Below are positions 42,058-51,280 of a DNA stretch of 64,000 bases, piece by piece. The notes under the pieces were generated by a model. It had not been told where the DNA came from, made no database searches, and worked only from the letters and a program-made list of their open reading frames with translations. The position numbers and the translations under genes were made by a program. Source of the stretch: Aneurinibacillus sp. REN35. Its GTDB lineage: Bacteria > Bacillota > Bacilli > Aneurinibacillales > Aneurinibacillaceae. The first letter of the stretch is position 1. Every line of letters begins with the position of its first letter. Location: contig NZ_JBFTXJ020000003.1 in NCBI RefSeq assembly GCF_041379945.2, positions 372,001-436,000 on the forward strand. Direction: 5' to 3'.

Positions 42058-43340
42058 AAACAAAACGCTACGAACGATTAAATGAGACGTTGTATTATGA
42101 ACAACTCGACAACGGGATGGAGGTCTATATTCTCCCGAAGGAAGGGTTCAGCAAAACGTATGCGACATTTACGACTCGATACGGCTCAATTGATAATGAG
42201 TTCCAGGCTCCTGGCAAGGAACGACTGCGCGTACCGGATGGGATCGCACACTTCCTTGAGCACAAAATGTTTGAGCAGAAGGAAGGCGATGTATTTGCCG
42301 AATTTGCGGAGCACGGTGCGTCGGCGAATGCATTTACCAGTTTTGACCGCACAGCCTACCTGTTTTCAAGCACACAGGATGTGCCGCACAATGTAGAGAC
42401 ACTGCTTGATTTTGTGCAGGACCCGCACTTTACGGACCAGAATGTGGAGAAGGAGAAGGGAATCATCGGCCAGGAGATTCGCATGTATGATGATGATGCT
42501 GATTGGCGTGTGTATTTCGGTTTGATTGCCAATTATTATCACAATCATCCGGTAAAGATTGATATTGCTGGTACAGTGGAATCCATTAGCAAAATTACAA
42601 AAGACTTGTTGTATGAATGCTATGAAACGTTCTATCACCCGTCCAATATGCTTCTCTTTATCGTAGGTGCAGTTAATCCGGAAGAGATGATGGAACTTGT
42701 GCGGCAAAATCAAGCAAAAAAATCGTATGACAAACAGGCGCCGATTGAACGCTTCTATCCTGAAGAGCCAGAGACGGTAGCCAAGAAGCGCTCGGTTGTG
42801 CATCTGCCTGTCGGTATTCCGAAATGCATGTTCGGCTTTAAGGATAAAAAAGCGGGCCTTGCGGGTGAAGCTTTGCTGAAGCAGGAAGTGGCAACAGAAA
42901 TTCTGCTGGATATTTTGTTTAGCCCAAGTTCAGATTTGTATCAGAAACTCTACGATGCCGGACTGATTAACAGCGGATTCGGGGCGGATTATTCTGGTGA
43001 GCCTGCGTACGGCTTCTCGATTATCGGAGGTGATACAAAAGATCCGGATGCGCTCGTATCAATGGTAGAAGGCGAATTAAAAAATATACTGGCTCAAGGA
43101 ATTGAGCAAGACGCATTTGAACTTTCGAAGAAAAAGAAAACAGGAGAATTTCTGCGGGCACTGAACTCGGTTGAATTTATCGCCAATTCATTCACAAAAT
43201 ATCGCTTTGGCGGCACAGATTTATTTGCTCGCGTAGATGTGCTCGAAGCGATGACACTAGACGAGGTACAGACGCGGATGAGAGAGCATATTGATTTCGA
43301 TCAGTTTGCAGTGTCCATCGTAACATCGCCTGAGCAGTAG
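42054..43340 (+). CDS. ymfH: M16-family zinc peptidase YmfH
   Basis: The 428-aa protein keeps the inverted zinc motif HxxEH in GIAHFLEHKMFE, with the downstream Glu in EKEKGIIGQEIRMY. It should be the catalytic half of the YmfF/YmfH pair. Substrates are unknown; M16 pairs usually cut short peptides. It overlaps ymfF by 4 nt. Confidence 0.93.
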   Translation: MKTKRYERLNETLYYEQLDNGMEVYILPKEGFSKTYATFTTRYGSIDNEFQAPGKERLRVPDGIAHFLEHKMFEQKEGDVFAEFAEHGASANAFTSFDRTAYLFSSTQDVPHNVETLLDFVQDPHFTDQNVEKEKGIIGQEIRMYDDDADWRVYFGLIANYYHNHPVKIDIAGTVESISKITKDLLYECYETFYHPSNMLLFIVGAVNPEEMMELVRQNQAKKSYDKQAPIERFYPEEPETVAKKRSVVHLPVGIPKCMFGFKDKKAGLAGEALLKQEVATEILLDILFSPSSDLYQKLYDAGLINSGFGADYSGEPAYGFSIIGGDTKDPDALVSMVEGELKNILAQGIEQDAFELSKKKKTGEFLRALNSVEFIANSFTKYRFGGTDLFARVDVLEAMTLDEVQTRMREHIDFDQFAVSIVTSPEQ

Positions 43341-43365
43341 AGAGATGGTTGGAGAGGAGAACAAA

Positions 43366-44100
43366 ATGAAGTCGCATCGACACGCCTGCATAACAGGAGC
43401 GAGCCGGGGTATCGGGGCTGCGATTGCCCTGCGCTTGGCCCGTACCGGATATAATGTTACGCTGCATTACCACTCCTCTGCGCAAGAGGTAGAGCAGCTG
43501 GCGGAGCAGTGCCGGGCGGCAGGGGTGATGGCATGGGTGGCCCGTGCTGACCTCTCGGCTCCTGATGGAGCGGAGCAGTTGTACAGTCAATTGGCACAGG
43601 CACCTGATATTCTTGTATTGAATGCTGGCATAAGTATGTATGGGATGGTGCAGGACGTACGTGCAGAAGAGTGGGAGAAGATGATGAATGTACATGTGCG
43701 CGCTCCGTTTTTCTGCGCCAAGCTAGCTATTGATCATATGGTGCGCAATCGTTTTGGCCGCATCATTACGGTTTCATCCGTGTGGGGATTGACCGGTGCA
43801 AGCTATGAGGTATTGTATTCGACTGCGAAGGGTGCGGTTGTTTCTTTTACGAAAGCGTTGGCCAAGGAAGTTGCACCCTCAGGTATTACGGTTAACTGCA
43901 TTGCGCCAGGGCTTATTGCAACTGACATGATGACGGATGCATTTAGCGAGGAAGAGTTGGCAGATATTGTAGAAGAAATTCCAGCCGGCCGTATGGGGTC
44001 GGCTGAGGAGATTGCTGCGCTTGCTGTTTTCCTTGCTAGCGAAGAGGCAGGCTATGTTAATGGACAGATCATCAGTCCGAACGGTGCTTGGCACTGTTAA
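43366..44100 (+). CDS. ymfI: Short-chain dehydrogenase/reductase YmfI
   Basis: The 244-aa SDR protein has the NAD(P)-binding CITGASRGIGAAIALRLA, LNAGIS, the catalytic Ser in VSSVWG, and YxxxK as YSTAKGAVV. The C-terminal YVNGQIISPNGAW matches FabG-like enzymes. It probably reduces a 3-oxoacyl or similar substrate, but the substrate is not known. The ATG at 43366 has GGAGAGGAG upstream; an in-frame ATG at 43345 has none. Confidence 0.9.
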   Translation: MKSHRHACITGASRGIGAAIALRLARTGYNVTLHYHSSAQEVEQLAEQCRAAGVMAWVARADLSAPDGAEQLYSQLAQAPDILVLNAGISMYGMVQDVRAEEWEKMMNVHVRAPFFCAKLAIDHMVRNRFGRIITVSSVWGLTGASYEVLYSTAKGAVVSFTKALAKEVAPSGITVNCIAPGLIATDMMTDAFSEEELADIVEEIPAGRMGSAEEIAALAVFLASEEAGYVNGQIISPNGAWHC

Positions 44101-44207
44101 TAGCAAAAGTATGGCGCTTCTTTTATGCATAAAACGCCTTCAAGCAACGCATGTTATACATGGAGGGACGGAACCCTCTTTACATGATCATGAAGGAGGT
44201 ACACGAC

Positions 44208-44462
44208 ATGTCAGTTCTTGATAACTTTCAGGATTGGAAACATTTCTTATCACAGCGCGTAGCACAAGCCGCTACCAACGGAATGGAACAGGAAACGATG
44301 GAAAACATGGCATACCAAATCGGAAATTACCTGTCCAATCAGGTAGACCCAAAAAATGAGCAGGAGCGCCTGCTAAAAGAACTTTGGGATGCCGGTACGG
44401 AAGAGCAGCGCCATGCGATGGCAGGCGTGATGGTGAACTACGTGCAGAACAAGAAGCAGTAA
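44208..44462 (+). CDS. ymfJ: YmfJ family protein (DUF3243)
   Basis: The 84-aa protein fits DUF3243/YmfJ in size, composition (MSVLDNFQDWKHFLSQRV; YLSNQVDPKNEQERLLKELW) and position after ymfI. It is soluble, helical and acidic. The function is unknown. The ATG at 44208 has an excellent GAAGGAGGT site; an in-frame start at 44151 has none. Confidence 0.85.
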   Translation: MSVLDNFQDWKHFLSQRVAQAATNGMEQETMENMAYQIGNYLSNQVDPKNEQERLLKELWDAGTEEQRHAMAGVMVNYVQNKKQ

Positions 44463-44478
44463 ACGCTTCTTCTTGCTT

Positions 44479-44510
44479 CCCCTCTTATTTGAGGGGATTT
44501 TTCCTTTTTA
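44479..44510 (+). terminator. Intrinsic terminator after ymfJ
   Basis: TCCCCTC with GAGGGGA forms a 7-bp stem, followed by two T tracts. Confidence 0.82.
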
Positions 44511-44542
44511 TACGCTTTTTTATAAATTCACGGCTTTTTATA

Positions 44543-44572
44543 TTGGAAGGATTGTGTTTTTTAGTGTAGAAT
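44543..44572 (+). promoter_or_regulatory. Candidate sigma-A promoter for ymfK
   Basis: TTGGAA at 44543-44548 and TAGAAT at 44567-44572 are 18 nt apart. Confidence 0.5.
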
Positions 44573-44619
44573 AGTGTCGTTATGTAAGAATCATGCAGAG
44601 AAAGGGCGTTATAGGTAAG

Positions 44620-45420
44620 ATGGAAACCGAAAAACAAGATTGGTATCTTGAATACGAAATTCATAAGAATCGCCCTGGACTTCTGGGGGATGTCGCCTCT
44701 ATTCTCGGAATGCTGTCCATTAATATCGTGACTATTAACGGTGTCGAATCATTGAACGGCACCATCAATCGCCGCCGCGGCATGTTGATTCAAACTGATG
44801 ATGCCAAAAAAATTGAATTATTGGGCAGTGTTTTGGAAAAAGTTGATAATATAACGCTGCGCAAATTGCGTCAGCCTACGATATTGGATTTGCTTGCCGT
44901 CCGGCACGGCCGCTATATTGAACGTGATGCCGAAGATAAGAAGACGTTTCGCTTTGTGCGGGAAGAAATTGGGGTCTTGGTTGATTTTATGGCCGAGATT
45001 TTTAAGCGTGAAGGCAATCAAATGATTGGAATTCGCGGCATGCCGCGTGTAGGAAAAACGGAGTCGACCGTCGCTGCGTGTGTATCCGCCAATAAGCGCT
45101 GGACGTTTATTTCGTCCACGCTGCTTAGGCAAACGGTGCGCAACCAGTTGACAACAGAAGAGATGAATGGGAATCAGCATGTATATTTAATTGATGGTAT
45201 CGTTTCAACGATGCGTAGTACGGAGCGTCATGCCATGCTCATGCGTGAGATTTTACGCATGCCGTATACAAAAGTCATTGAACATCCGGACATCTTCATT
45301 CGCGAGACGGAATATCAATTGTCTGATTTTGACTATATCATTGAACTGCGTAACCATCCGGACGAAGAAATTACATACGAAAATGTAGAAACAGGTTTCT
45401 CCGGCTTTGATATGCCATAG
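44620..45420 (+). CDS. ymfK: YmfK family protein (DUF3388)
   Basis: The 266-aa protein has an N-terminal ACT-like domain (HKNRPGLLGDVASILGMLSI) and a C-terminal part with a P-loop-like GMPRVGKTE near residue 150, followed by YLIDGIVSTMR. This fits YmfK/DUF3388 in the conserved ymf block. The P-loop suggests nucleotide binding, but the function is unknown. The ATG at 44620 is preferred over 44593 because similarity to the ACT domain starts here; both sites have weak ribosome signals. Confidence 0.82.
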   Translation: METEKQDWYLEYEIHKNRPGLLGDVASILGMLSINIVTINGVESLNGTINRRRGMLIQTDDAKKIELLGSVLEKVDNITLRKLRQPTILDLLAVRHGRYIERDAEDKKTFRFVREEIGVLVDFMAEIFKREGNQMIGIRGMPRVGKTESTVAACVSANKRWTFISSTLLRQTVRNQLTTEEMNGNQHVYLIDGIVSTMRSTERHAMLMREILRMPYTKVIEHPDIFIRETEYQLSDFDYIIELRNHPDEEITYENVETGFSGFDMP

Positions 45421-45450
45421 AAAAGCTTGGAGAAGTAGGAGGTGGATGAT

Positions 45451-46311
45451 TTGTCTGAGCTCGCAGAAGCATTACGAAAAGCCAGACAGGAGAAAGGAAT
45501 GTCACTTGCTGAAGTGCAGGAGGCAACCAAAATACAACGACGCTACTTAGAAGCAATTGAAAACGGGAACTTTGATGTACTCCCGGGTCATTTCTATGTA
45601 CGTGCTTTTATAAAAAGCTATGCGGAAACAGTTGGATTGGATGCTGATGAGCTGATCAATCAGTATAGTTCCGAATTGCCTGCACCCCCAAAGGTGGAGG
45701 AAGCACCTACACCGCTTAGGCAAAGCCGCCAGAGCCGTAAGGAAAAGAGCGGAAACAGCAGCAAATGGGTTTCTCGCATTCTGCTGTATTTGTTTGCTAT
45801 TTTAGTCCTTGGCGTTATTTACGCGTCTGTGAACTACTTTATTAAAGATAAAGAACAGCCCACACCACAGACGACAGCGCCAAAAGAGCAGCAGGCGCCA
45901 GAGAAGAGCCCTGACATTTTTGTTCCGCCGCCAGATAATACACCAACAAAGCAACCGCAGCAACCTGCTCAACCGCAGCAGCCTGCCGTCTCCGGCAAGG
46001 TGACTCCGCAGCCAAAAACCGGTTCAACGATGAACTTTGAGCTGACGGGAGCGGACAAGATTGTCGTGAAGGTGACTGCAAAGTCAGGTAATCATTGGAT
46101 GGACATTGCAGGGGTAAATGGTGTCATTACTCAGCAGACCATTCAAGAAGGTCAAAGTGCGACGTTTGAAGTGCCGCCGGACAAGGGCAATGAAGCACGG
46201 CTTCGCATTGTACGAGCACGGGATGTAGAAGTTGTCGTGAACGGACAGCCGATTGATACATCGGAAGCGAAAGCAAATAACTCGCAGCGAATTAAGATTG
46301 TACGCAAATAG
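45451..46311 (+). CDS. rodZ: RodZ-type cell-shape protein (YmfM)
   Basis: RodZ links the MreB cytoskeleton to the membrane and wall-synthesis complex. The 286-aa protein has an N-terminal helix-turn-helix (ALRKARQEKGMSLAEVQEAT, YLEAIENGNFDVLPG), a transmembrane helix at about residues 108-132, a Pro/Gln-rich linker, and a C-terminal DUF4115 beta domain. The TTG at 45451 is chosen because AGGAGGTGG sits 6 nt upstream; the in-frame GTG at 45442 lies inside that site. Confidence 0.88.
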   Translation: MSELAEALRKARQEKGMSLAEVQEATKIQRRYLEAIENGNFDVLPGHFYVRAFIKSYAETVGLDADELINQYSSELPAPPKVEEAPTPLRQSRQSRKEKSGNSSKWVSRILLYLFAILVLGVIYASVNYFIKDKEQPTPQTTAPKEQQAPEKSPDIFVPPPDNTPTKQPQQPAQPQQPAVSGKVTPQPKTGSTMNFELTGADKIVVKVTAKSGNHWMDIAGVNGVITQQTIQEGQSATFEVPPDKGNEARLRIVRARDVEVVVNGQPIDTSEAKANNSQRIKIVRK

Positions 46312-46312
46312 T

Positions 46313-46336
46313 CCCTGGATCTCAGGGGCTTTTCTT
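46313..46336 (+). terminator. Intrinsic terminator after rodZ
   Basis: CCCTG and CAGGG form a short stem with a T-rich tail. It directly precedes the rimO promoter. Confidence 0.65.
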
Positions 46337-46365
46337 TTGACACCTTTTTTTCAGTATATTATACT
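46337..46365 (+). promoter_or_regulatory. Sigma-A promoter for rimO-pgsA-cinA
   Basis: Perfect -35 TTGACA (46337-46342) and -10 TATACT (46360-46365) are separated by 17 nt. Confidence 0.85.
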
Positions 46366-46413
46366 GATAGGTGGAAAATTAGACGTTTTTGTCTACCGGA
46401 CGGAGGAAAAAGA

Positions 46414-47754
46414 GTGGATAAGACAGCAACAGCCGAGAAAGTAGCAATCATCACGCTCGGGTGCGAGAAAAATCTCGTCGATTCAGATATTATGTCGCAG
46501 CTCATTGATGAGCGTGGCTATATTCTTGTGGAAGACCCCCAGGAAGCAGACGTTGTCATCGTGAATACATGCGGCTTTATTGATGCAGCGAAGGAAGAAT
46601 CTATCAATACCATTCTAGAAGTAGCTGATCTAAAGGAGAGCGGCCATCTGAAGTCACTCATTGTAGCAGGCTGCTTAACCCAGCGCTACAAGGAAGTGCT
46701 GATGGATGAGATGCCTGAAATCGATGGCATTGTCGGTACGGGTGATTTTGATAAAATCAATCATATTATCGAAGAATCACTAGCAGGAAAGAAGCCGATT
46801 TTTGTTGGGAATCCTGCATTTTCATATGAGAATGTAGCCCGGCGCAAAGTGGAGAAGGGTACGTATTCTGCCTTTATCAAAATTGCGGAAGGATGCGACA
46901 ATAAGTGCACATTCTGTATTATCCCGCAGCTTCGCGGCGGCTTCCGCAGCCGTACCATCGAATCGGTAGTAGCAGAAGCCAAAGAGCTTGCGGGACAAGG
47001 TGTGAAGGAGTTGAACTTGATCGCTCAGGACTCTACGAATTATGGAGCGGATATTTACGGGGAGCGCGTGCTGCATAAGCTTTTGCGTGAAGTATCTAAG
47101 GTGGACGGTATTGAATGGATTCGTCTTCATTACGCATACCCGGGATACTTCACAGATGAATTGATTGAAGAGTTCGCGGTAAATCCAAAAGTATGCAAAT
47201 ATGTGGACATGCCGCTGCAGCACAGTGAAGACCGTGTGTTAAAACGGATGCTGCGTCCTGGACGTCAGCGGGATACGCGCGAGCTGATCGCAAAAATCCG
47301 TGCCGCTGTCCCTGACGTGGCGCTTCGCACCTCCATCATTGTGGGCTTCCCTGGTGAGACTGAAGAGGAGTTCGAGAACCTCAAAGCGTTTTTACGGGAG
47401 GTACAATTTGACCGCCTTGGCGTATTCACATATTCACAGGAAGAAGGCACCGCATCGGCTCGCCTTGAAGACCAGCTTCCGCAAGATATCATTGATCGTC
47501 GTGCCAATGAGCTGATGGAAGTGCAGCGAGAAGTGGCCAATGGACGCAACGGACGCTTCGTAGGCAAAGTTGTTTCTGTTTTAATTGAAGGATATGACGG
47601 TAAGAATGATATATATATTGGACGTTCGCAGTATGATGCTGGAGAAATTGACGGCGAAGTATTCGTGAGCGGGTATAAAGGAGAACTGGGACAAATTGTT
47701 CCGGTACGTATTACGCATTCATACGACTTTGACCTTGCGGGGGAGGTTATCTAG
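46414..47754 (+). CDS. rimO: Ribosomal protein S12 methylthiotransferase
   Basis: RimO adds a methylthio group to a conserved Asp of ribosomal protein S12. The 446-aa radical-SAM protein has three N-terminal cluster cysteines (in TLGCEKN, VNTCGF, VAGCLTQ), the radical-SAM CxxxCxxC as CDNKCTFCIIP, and a C-terminal TRAM domain. The N-terminal TLGCEKNLVDSD is the RimO rather than MiaB pattern. The GTG start at 46414 follows ACGGAGG. In B. subtilis rimO lies in a different position. Confidence 0.95.
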   Translation: MDKTATAEKVAIITLGCEKNLVDSDIMSQLIDERGYILVEDPQEADVVIVNTCGFIDAAKEESINTILEVADLKESGHLKSLIVAGCLTQRYKEVLMDEMPEIDGIVGTGDFDKINHIIEESLAGKKPIFVGNPAFSYENVARRKVEKGTYSAFIKIAEGCDNKCTFCIIPQLRGGFRSRTIESVVAEAKELAGQGVKELNLIAQDSTNYGADIYGERVLHKLLREVSKVDGIEWIRLHYAYPGYFTDELIEEFAVNPKVCKYVDMPLQHSEDRVLKRMLRPGRQRDTRELIAKIRAAVPDVALRTSIIVGFPGETEEEFENLKAFLREVQFDRLGVFTYSQEEGTASARLEDQLPQDIIDRRANELMEVQREVANGRNGRFVGKVVSVLIEGYDGKNDIYIGRSQYDAGEIDGEVFVSGYKGELGQIVPVRITHSYDFDLAGEVI

Positions 47755-48333
47755 TTGAACCTGGCTAACCGGATTACACTGGCACGAATTTTTCTCGTGC
47801 CGGTGGTTATGATTTTTTTGCTTGTGCGGTTTGACGATCTCGGGGCAATTAAAGTCGGGGGCGTCTATATTACATACAGCGAATTTATTGCCGCACTTAT
47901 TTTTATTATTGCCGCGATTACAGACGGGCTCGATGGGTACATTGCCCGCTCGCGCAAGATGGTCACCAACCTGGGGAAATTCCTTGATCCGCTGGCTGAT
48001 AAGCTGCTGATCTCTGCTGTATTGATCTCGCTTGTCGAAATGCAGCGCCTAGATGCCTGGGTGGCGGTCGTTATTATTAGCCGTGAATTTGCCGTTACAG
48101 GACTCCGGCTAGTAGCTGCAGCAGAAGGATTGGTTATTGCTGCAAGCAAGCTTGGGAAATGGAAAACCGTACTGCAAATTGTAGCGGTGGCTGCGTTAAT
48201 TTTGCAGAACTTCCCGTTTGAAACGTGGCATATTCCATTTGCAACCGTCATGGTGTGGGCAGCGGTCATTATGACAATAGTTTCTGGAGTGGAATACTTT
48301 GTAAAAAACAAAAAGGTAATTCCGCTCTCGTAA
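47755..48333 (+). CDS. pgsA: CDP-diacylglycerol--glycerol-3-phosphate phosphatidyltransferase
   Basis: PgsA makes phosphatidylglycerol phosphate, a precursor of the main membrane lipid. The 192-aa membrane protein has the CDP-alcohol phosphatidyltransferase signature with all eight conserved residues: DGLDGYIAR, then G at +8 and the two Asp in KFLDPLADK. The TTG start directly follows the rimO stop and has GGGGGAGG upstream. Confidence 0.95.
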   Translation: MNLANRITLARIFLVPVVMIFLLVRFDDLGAIKVGGVYITYSEFIAALIFIIAAITDGLDGYIARSRKMVTNLGKFLDPLADKLLISAVLISLVEMQRLDAWVAVVIISREFAVTGLRLVAAAEGLVIAASKLGKWKTVLQIVAVAALILQNFPFETWHIPFATVMVWAAVIMTIVSGVEYFVKNKKVIPLS

Positions 48334-48380
48334 TAATCGAGCCGCCACCTAGCGGTTGATTTGTTGGAAGGAGCTTGCGC

Positions 48381-49625
48381 ATGAGAGCAGAGATTATTGC
48401 GGTCGGAACAGAGCTATTGCTTGGACAAATTGCTAACACGAACGCCCAGTTCCTCTCGCAAAAGCTTGCCGAAGTAGGTATCGGCGTCTATTATCATACC
48501 GTTGTCGGTGACAATGCCGAACGGCTGTATGCGTTAATTAATGAAGCTTTTACACGCTCGGATCTTATTATCTTCTCTGGGGGGCTTGGCCCGACGAAAG
48601 ACGATTTAACGAAGGAGACGGTAGGACGAGCGATGAATCGTTCGCTTGTACATGACGAGCAGGCGCTGTGTCGTATCCTGTCCTACTTTGAGCGGCGCGG
48701 TATTACGATGACTGAGAATAATCGCAAGCAGGCGCTTGTGATCGAAGGAAGTCACGTGCTGCCCAATGACCACGGGATGGCGCCGGGTATGTTTGTCGAG
48801 AGTGAAGGAAAGTATGTGATGATGCTTCCTGGACCGCCGCGGGAGTTATATCCGATGTTCACCACGTATGGTCTTCCGCATCTCCTATCCCTCATTAGCG
48901 ATCAATATGTGGTGCACTCTCGGGTGCTTCGTTTTTTCGGTATTGGAGAATCGGCCTTAGAGGAAGCGCTGCTTGATCTTATTGATGGTCAGTCCAATCC
49001 GACGATTGCTCCGCTGGCAAAAGAAAGCGAAGTGACGATTCGTCTTACTGCTAAGGCGAAAAGTGTTGCCGAAGCAGAACATATGATTCGCGTCGTAGAA
49101 CAGGAAATTGCAGCGCGTGTTGGTGAGTTCATTTATGGATATGATGAGGATTCGCTTGAAGCTGTACTTGTGCAGAAGCTAGGGGAACGTGGAGAGAATG
49201 TAGCCTTTGCAGAGAGTATTACAGGAGGCTGGGTGAGTCATATGGTCACATCGGTTCCCGGAAGCTCTGCGGTATTACAAGGTTCGATCGTCTGCTATAC
49301 GAATGACAGCAAAATGAATCTTCTTCATGTACCAAGGGATGTACTGGCCAAGCATGGGGCGGTTAGTGAAGAAACGGCTCGTGTGTTGGCTGAGCAGGTA
49401 CGTATTCAGCTTGGAGCTGACTATGGTATTTCAATTACCGGGGAAGCAGGCCCCATAGCTTCGGAAGATAAACCGGTTGGACTTGTGTATGTGGGGGCAA
49501 GCGATGGAGTACACACGCATGTAAAAACGTTTCGCCTATCTGGACAGCGTTCCGCCATTCAGCTACGCGCCGCAAAGCATGCGATCTTTACAATGCTTGA
49601 ACGAATAAAAAAAGGTGGTTTTTAA
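48381..49625 (+). CDS. cinA: CinA: competence/damage-inducible protein, pyrophosphatase and NMN deamidase-type
   Basis: The 414-aa protein has an N-terminal COG1058 domain (IAVGTELLLGQIANTNAQFL; IFSGGLGPTKDDLTKE) and a C-terminal CinA deamidase domain, with the active-site Ser in AESITGGWVS (usually AESCTGG). The family is linked to NMN deamidation, ADP-ribose breakdown and, by induction, competence. The ATG at 48381 has GGAAGGAG upstream; an in-frame TTG at 48375 is less likely. Usually recA follows, but here a helicase and bio genes intervene. Confidence 0.92.
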   Translation: MRAEIIAVGTELLLGQIANTNAQFLSQKLAEVGIGVYYHTVVGDNAERLYALINEAFTRSDLIIFSGGLGPTKDDLTKETVGRAMNRSLVHDEQALCRILSYFERRGITMTENNRKQALVIEGSHVLPNDHGMAPGMFVESEGKYVMMLPGPPRELYPMFTTYGLPHLLSLISDQYVVHSRVLRFFGIGESALEEALLDLIDGQSNPTIAPLAKESEVTIRLTAKAKSVAEAEHMIRVVEQEIAARVGEFIYGYDEDSLEAVLVQKLGERGENVAFAESITGGWVSHMVTSVPGSSAVLQGSIVCYTNDSKMNLLHVPRDVLAKHGAVSEETARVLAEQVRIQLGADYGISITGEAGPIASEDKPVGLVYVGASDGVHTHVKTFRLSGQRSAIQLRAAKHAIFTMLERIKKGGF

Positions 49626-51206
49626 ATGGCACATTTCTCTGATTTTGCTCTACATAAAACGATTCAACAGGCCATACACGATATGGGCTTTGAGGAGCCG
49701 TCGCCGATTCAGGAACAATGTATTCCGAAAATTCTTGAAGGCGGCGATTTGATTGGCCAAGCCCAAACAGGTACTGGAAAAACGGCTGCATTTGGCCTTC
49801 CGCTTATCGAAAAAATGACGAATAAAAACGCCGTACAGGCGATTGTATTGACACCGACCCGGGAGCTTGCCATCCAGGTCTCAGGCGAGCTGCGTAAGAT
49901 TGCCAAATACAAGCGTGTACGCACGCTTCCCATTTATGGCGGACAGTCGATTGGACACCAGATTCGTGCGTTAAAGCAAGGCGTGCAAGTTGTAATCGGA
50001 ACGCCAGGCCGGGTGCTTGACCATCTGCGCCGCAAAACGCTGCGTCTTGACCAGGTAAGCATGCTGGTGCTAGATGAGGCTGATGAGATGCTTGACATGG
50101 GTTTTCAGGAGGATATCGAATCCATCATTAAAGAAACGCCAACCGAGCGTCAAACCCTGCTATTCTCAGCAACGATGCCGCAGGAAATCCAGCGTCTTGC
50201 CCGTAAATATATGAATGAGCCGCAGACGGTTGCTATCAGCCGTAAGGAAGTAACAGCGCCTACCATTCAGCAGGTATATTATAAAGTATTTGAAAGAAGC
50301 AAGCTTGAGAGTCTGTGCCGTATTCTCGATAGCGAAGAGATCGAGCTTGGCATCGTCTTCTGCCGCACGAAGCGAGGCGTAGATGAGCTGACGGAAGCGC
50401 TGCAGGAACGCGGATATTTAGCAAGCGGACTGCACGGTGACTTAAGCCAAGCCCAGCGGGATAAGGTTATGCACTCCTTCCGCGATTCGACCATTGAGCT
50501 TTTGGTTGCTACCGATGTAGCGGCACGCGGCATTGATGTAGGGAATGTGTCCCATGTGGTGAATTATGACATCCCACAGGATCCGGAGAGCTACGTACAC
50601 CGTATCGGCCGTACCGGTCGTGCAGGGCGCAAAGGCATCGCTATGACGCTTGTTACACCGCGTGAGATGAAACAATTGCGCACGATCGAGAAAATCTCCA
50701 AATCCTCACTTGAGTCCCGCAACGTACCGTCATTGGAAGAAGTTATGGAACGCCAGCAAAGCATTTGGAAAGAGCAGCTCATTGCGCTGGTTGAAGGCGA
50801 CGAAGATATGACGCCGTTCTTTGAAGTGGTTAATCAGTTAAAAGAAGAATATTCACTTGAGAAGCTCACGGCGGCGGCATTATCCCTTGCCTTTGCACCT
50901 TCCGTCTCTTCCGCCCAAGAAGAAGTCTATGACTTCGGCGACACAGGCGCATCAAAGGGAAAAGTGCGTTTCTTCATGAATATTGGCCGCAGCCTAGATG
51001 TTCGCCCACCAGATTTGGTGAAGGAAATTTCCGAGTTGGTTGGCACTTCTAGCAAAGCCATTGGCCGCATCGATATTTTTGATAACTTCACGTTTATTGA
51101 AGTGGATCAGGAGATTGCACCATTCGTATATGAAGCGCTGCGCCATTCTCGTATTAAGGGCAAGCGTGTGAATATCGAACCAGCCAAACCGCGCTCTAAG
51201 CGCTAG
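49626..51206 (+). CDS. DEAD-box RNA helicase with DbpA-type RNA-binding domain
   Basis: The 526-aa protein has the Q motif, Walker A AQTGTGKTAAFGLP, VLDEADEMLDMGF, SAT in FSATMP, and HRIGRTGRAGR. The C-terminal 80 residues (VRFFMNIGRSLDVRPPDLVK to HSRIKGKRVNIEP) form a DbpA-type RNA-binding domain, which links it to rRNA or cold-shock RNA remodelling. It starts directly after the cinA stop and has a GGTGG site inside the end of cinA. It separates cinA from recA. Confidence 0.93.
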   Translation: MAHFSDFALHKTIQQAIHDMGFEEPSPIQEQCIPKILEGGDLIGQAQTGTGKTAAFGLPLIEKMTNKNAVQAIVLTPTRELAIQVSGELRKIAKYKRVRTLPIYGGQSIGHQIRALKQGVQVVIGTPGRVLDHLRRKTLRLDQVSMLVLDEADEMLDMGFQEDIESIIKETPTERQTLLFSATMPQEIQRLARKYMNEPQTVAISRKEVTAPTIQQVYYKVFERSKLESLCRILDSEEIELGIVFCRTKRGVDELTEALQERGYLASGLHGDLSQAQRDKVMHSFRDSTIELLVATDVAARGIDVGNVSHVVNYDIPQDPESYVHRIGRTGRAGRKGIAMTLVTPREMKQLRTIEKISKSSLESRNVPSLEEVMERQQSIWKEQLIALVEGDEDMTPFFEVVNQLKEEYSLEKLTAAALSLAFAPSVSSAQEEVYDFGDTGASKGKVRFFMNIGRSLDVRPPDLVKEISELVGTSSKAIGRIDIFDNFTFIEVDQEIAPFVYEALRHSRIKGKRVNIEPAKPRSKR

Positions 51207-51213
51207 ATAATAT

Positions 51214-51256
51214 AAAAGGGCCTGCTTGCTATGCTGATAGCAAGCAGGCTCTTTTT
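51214..51256. terminator. Bidirectional terminator between the helicase gene and bioA
   Basis: A stem of GCCTGCTTGCTAT with ATAGCAAGCAGGC is flanked by A on the left and T on the right, serving convergent genes. Confidence 0.87.
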
Positions 51257-51280
51257 GTGGAGTGCGAAGCTGAAACTCTG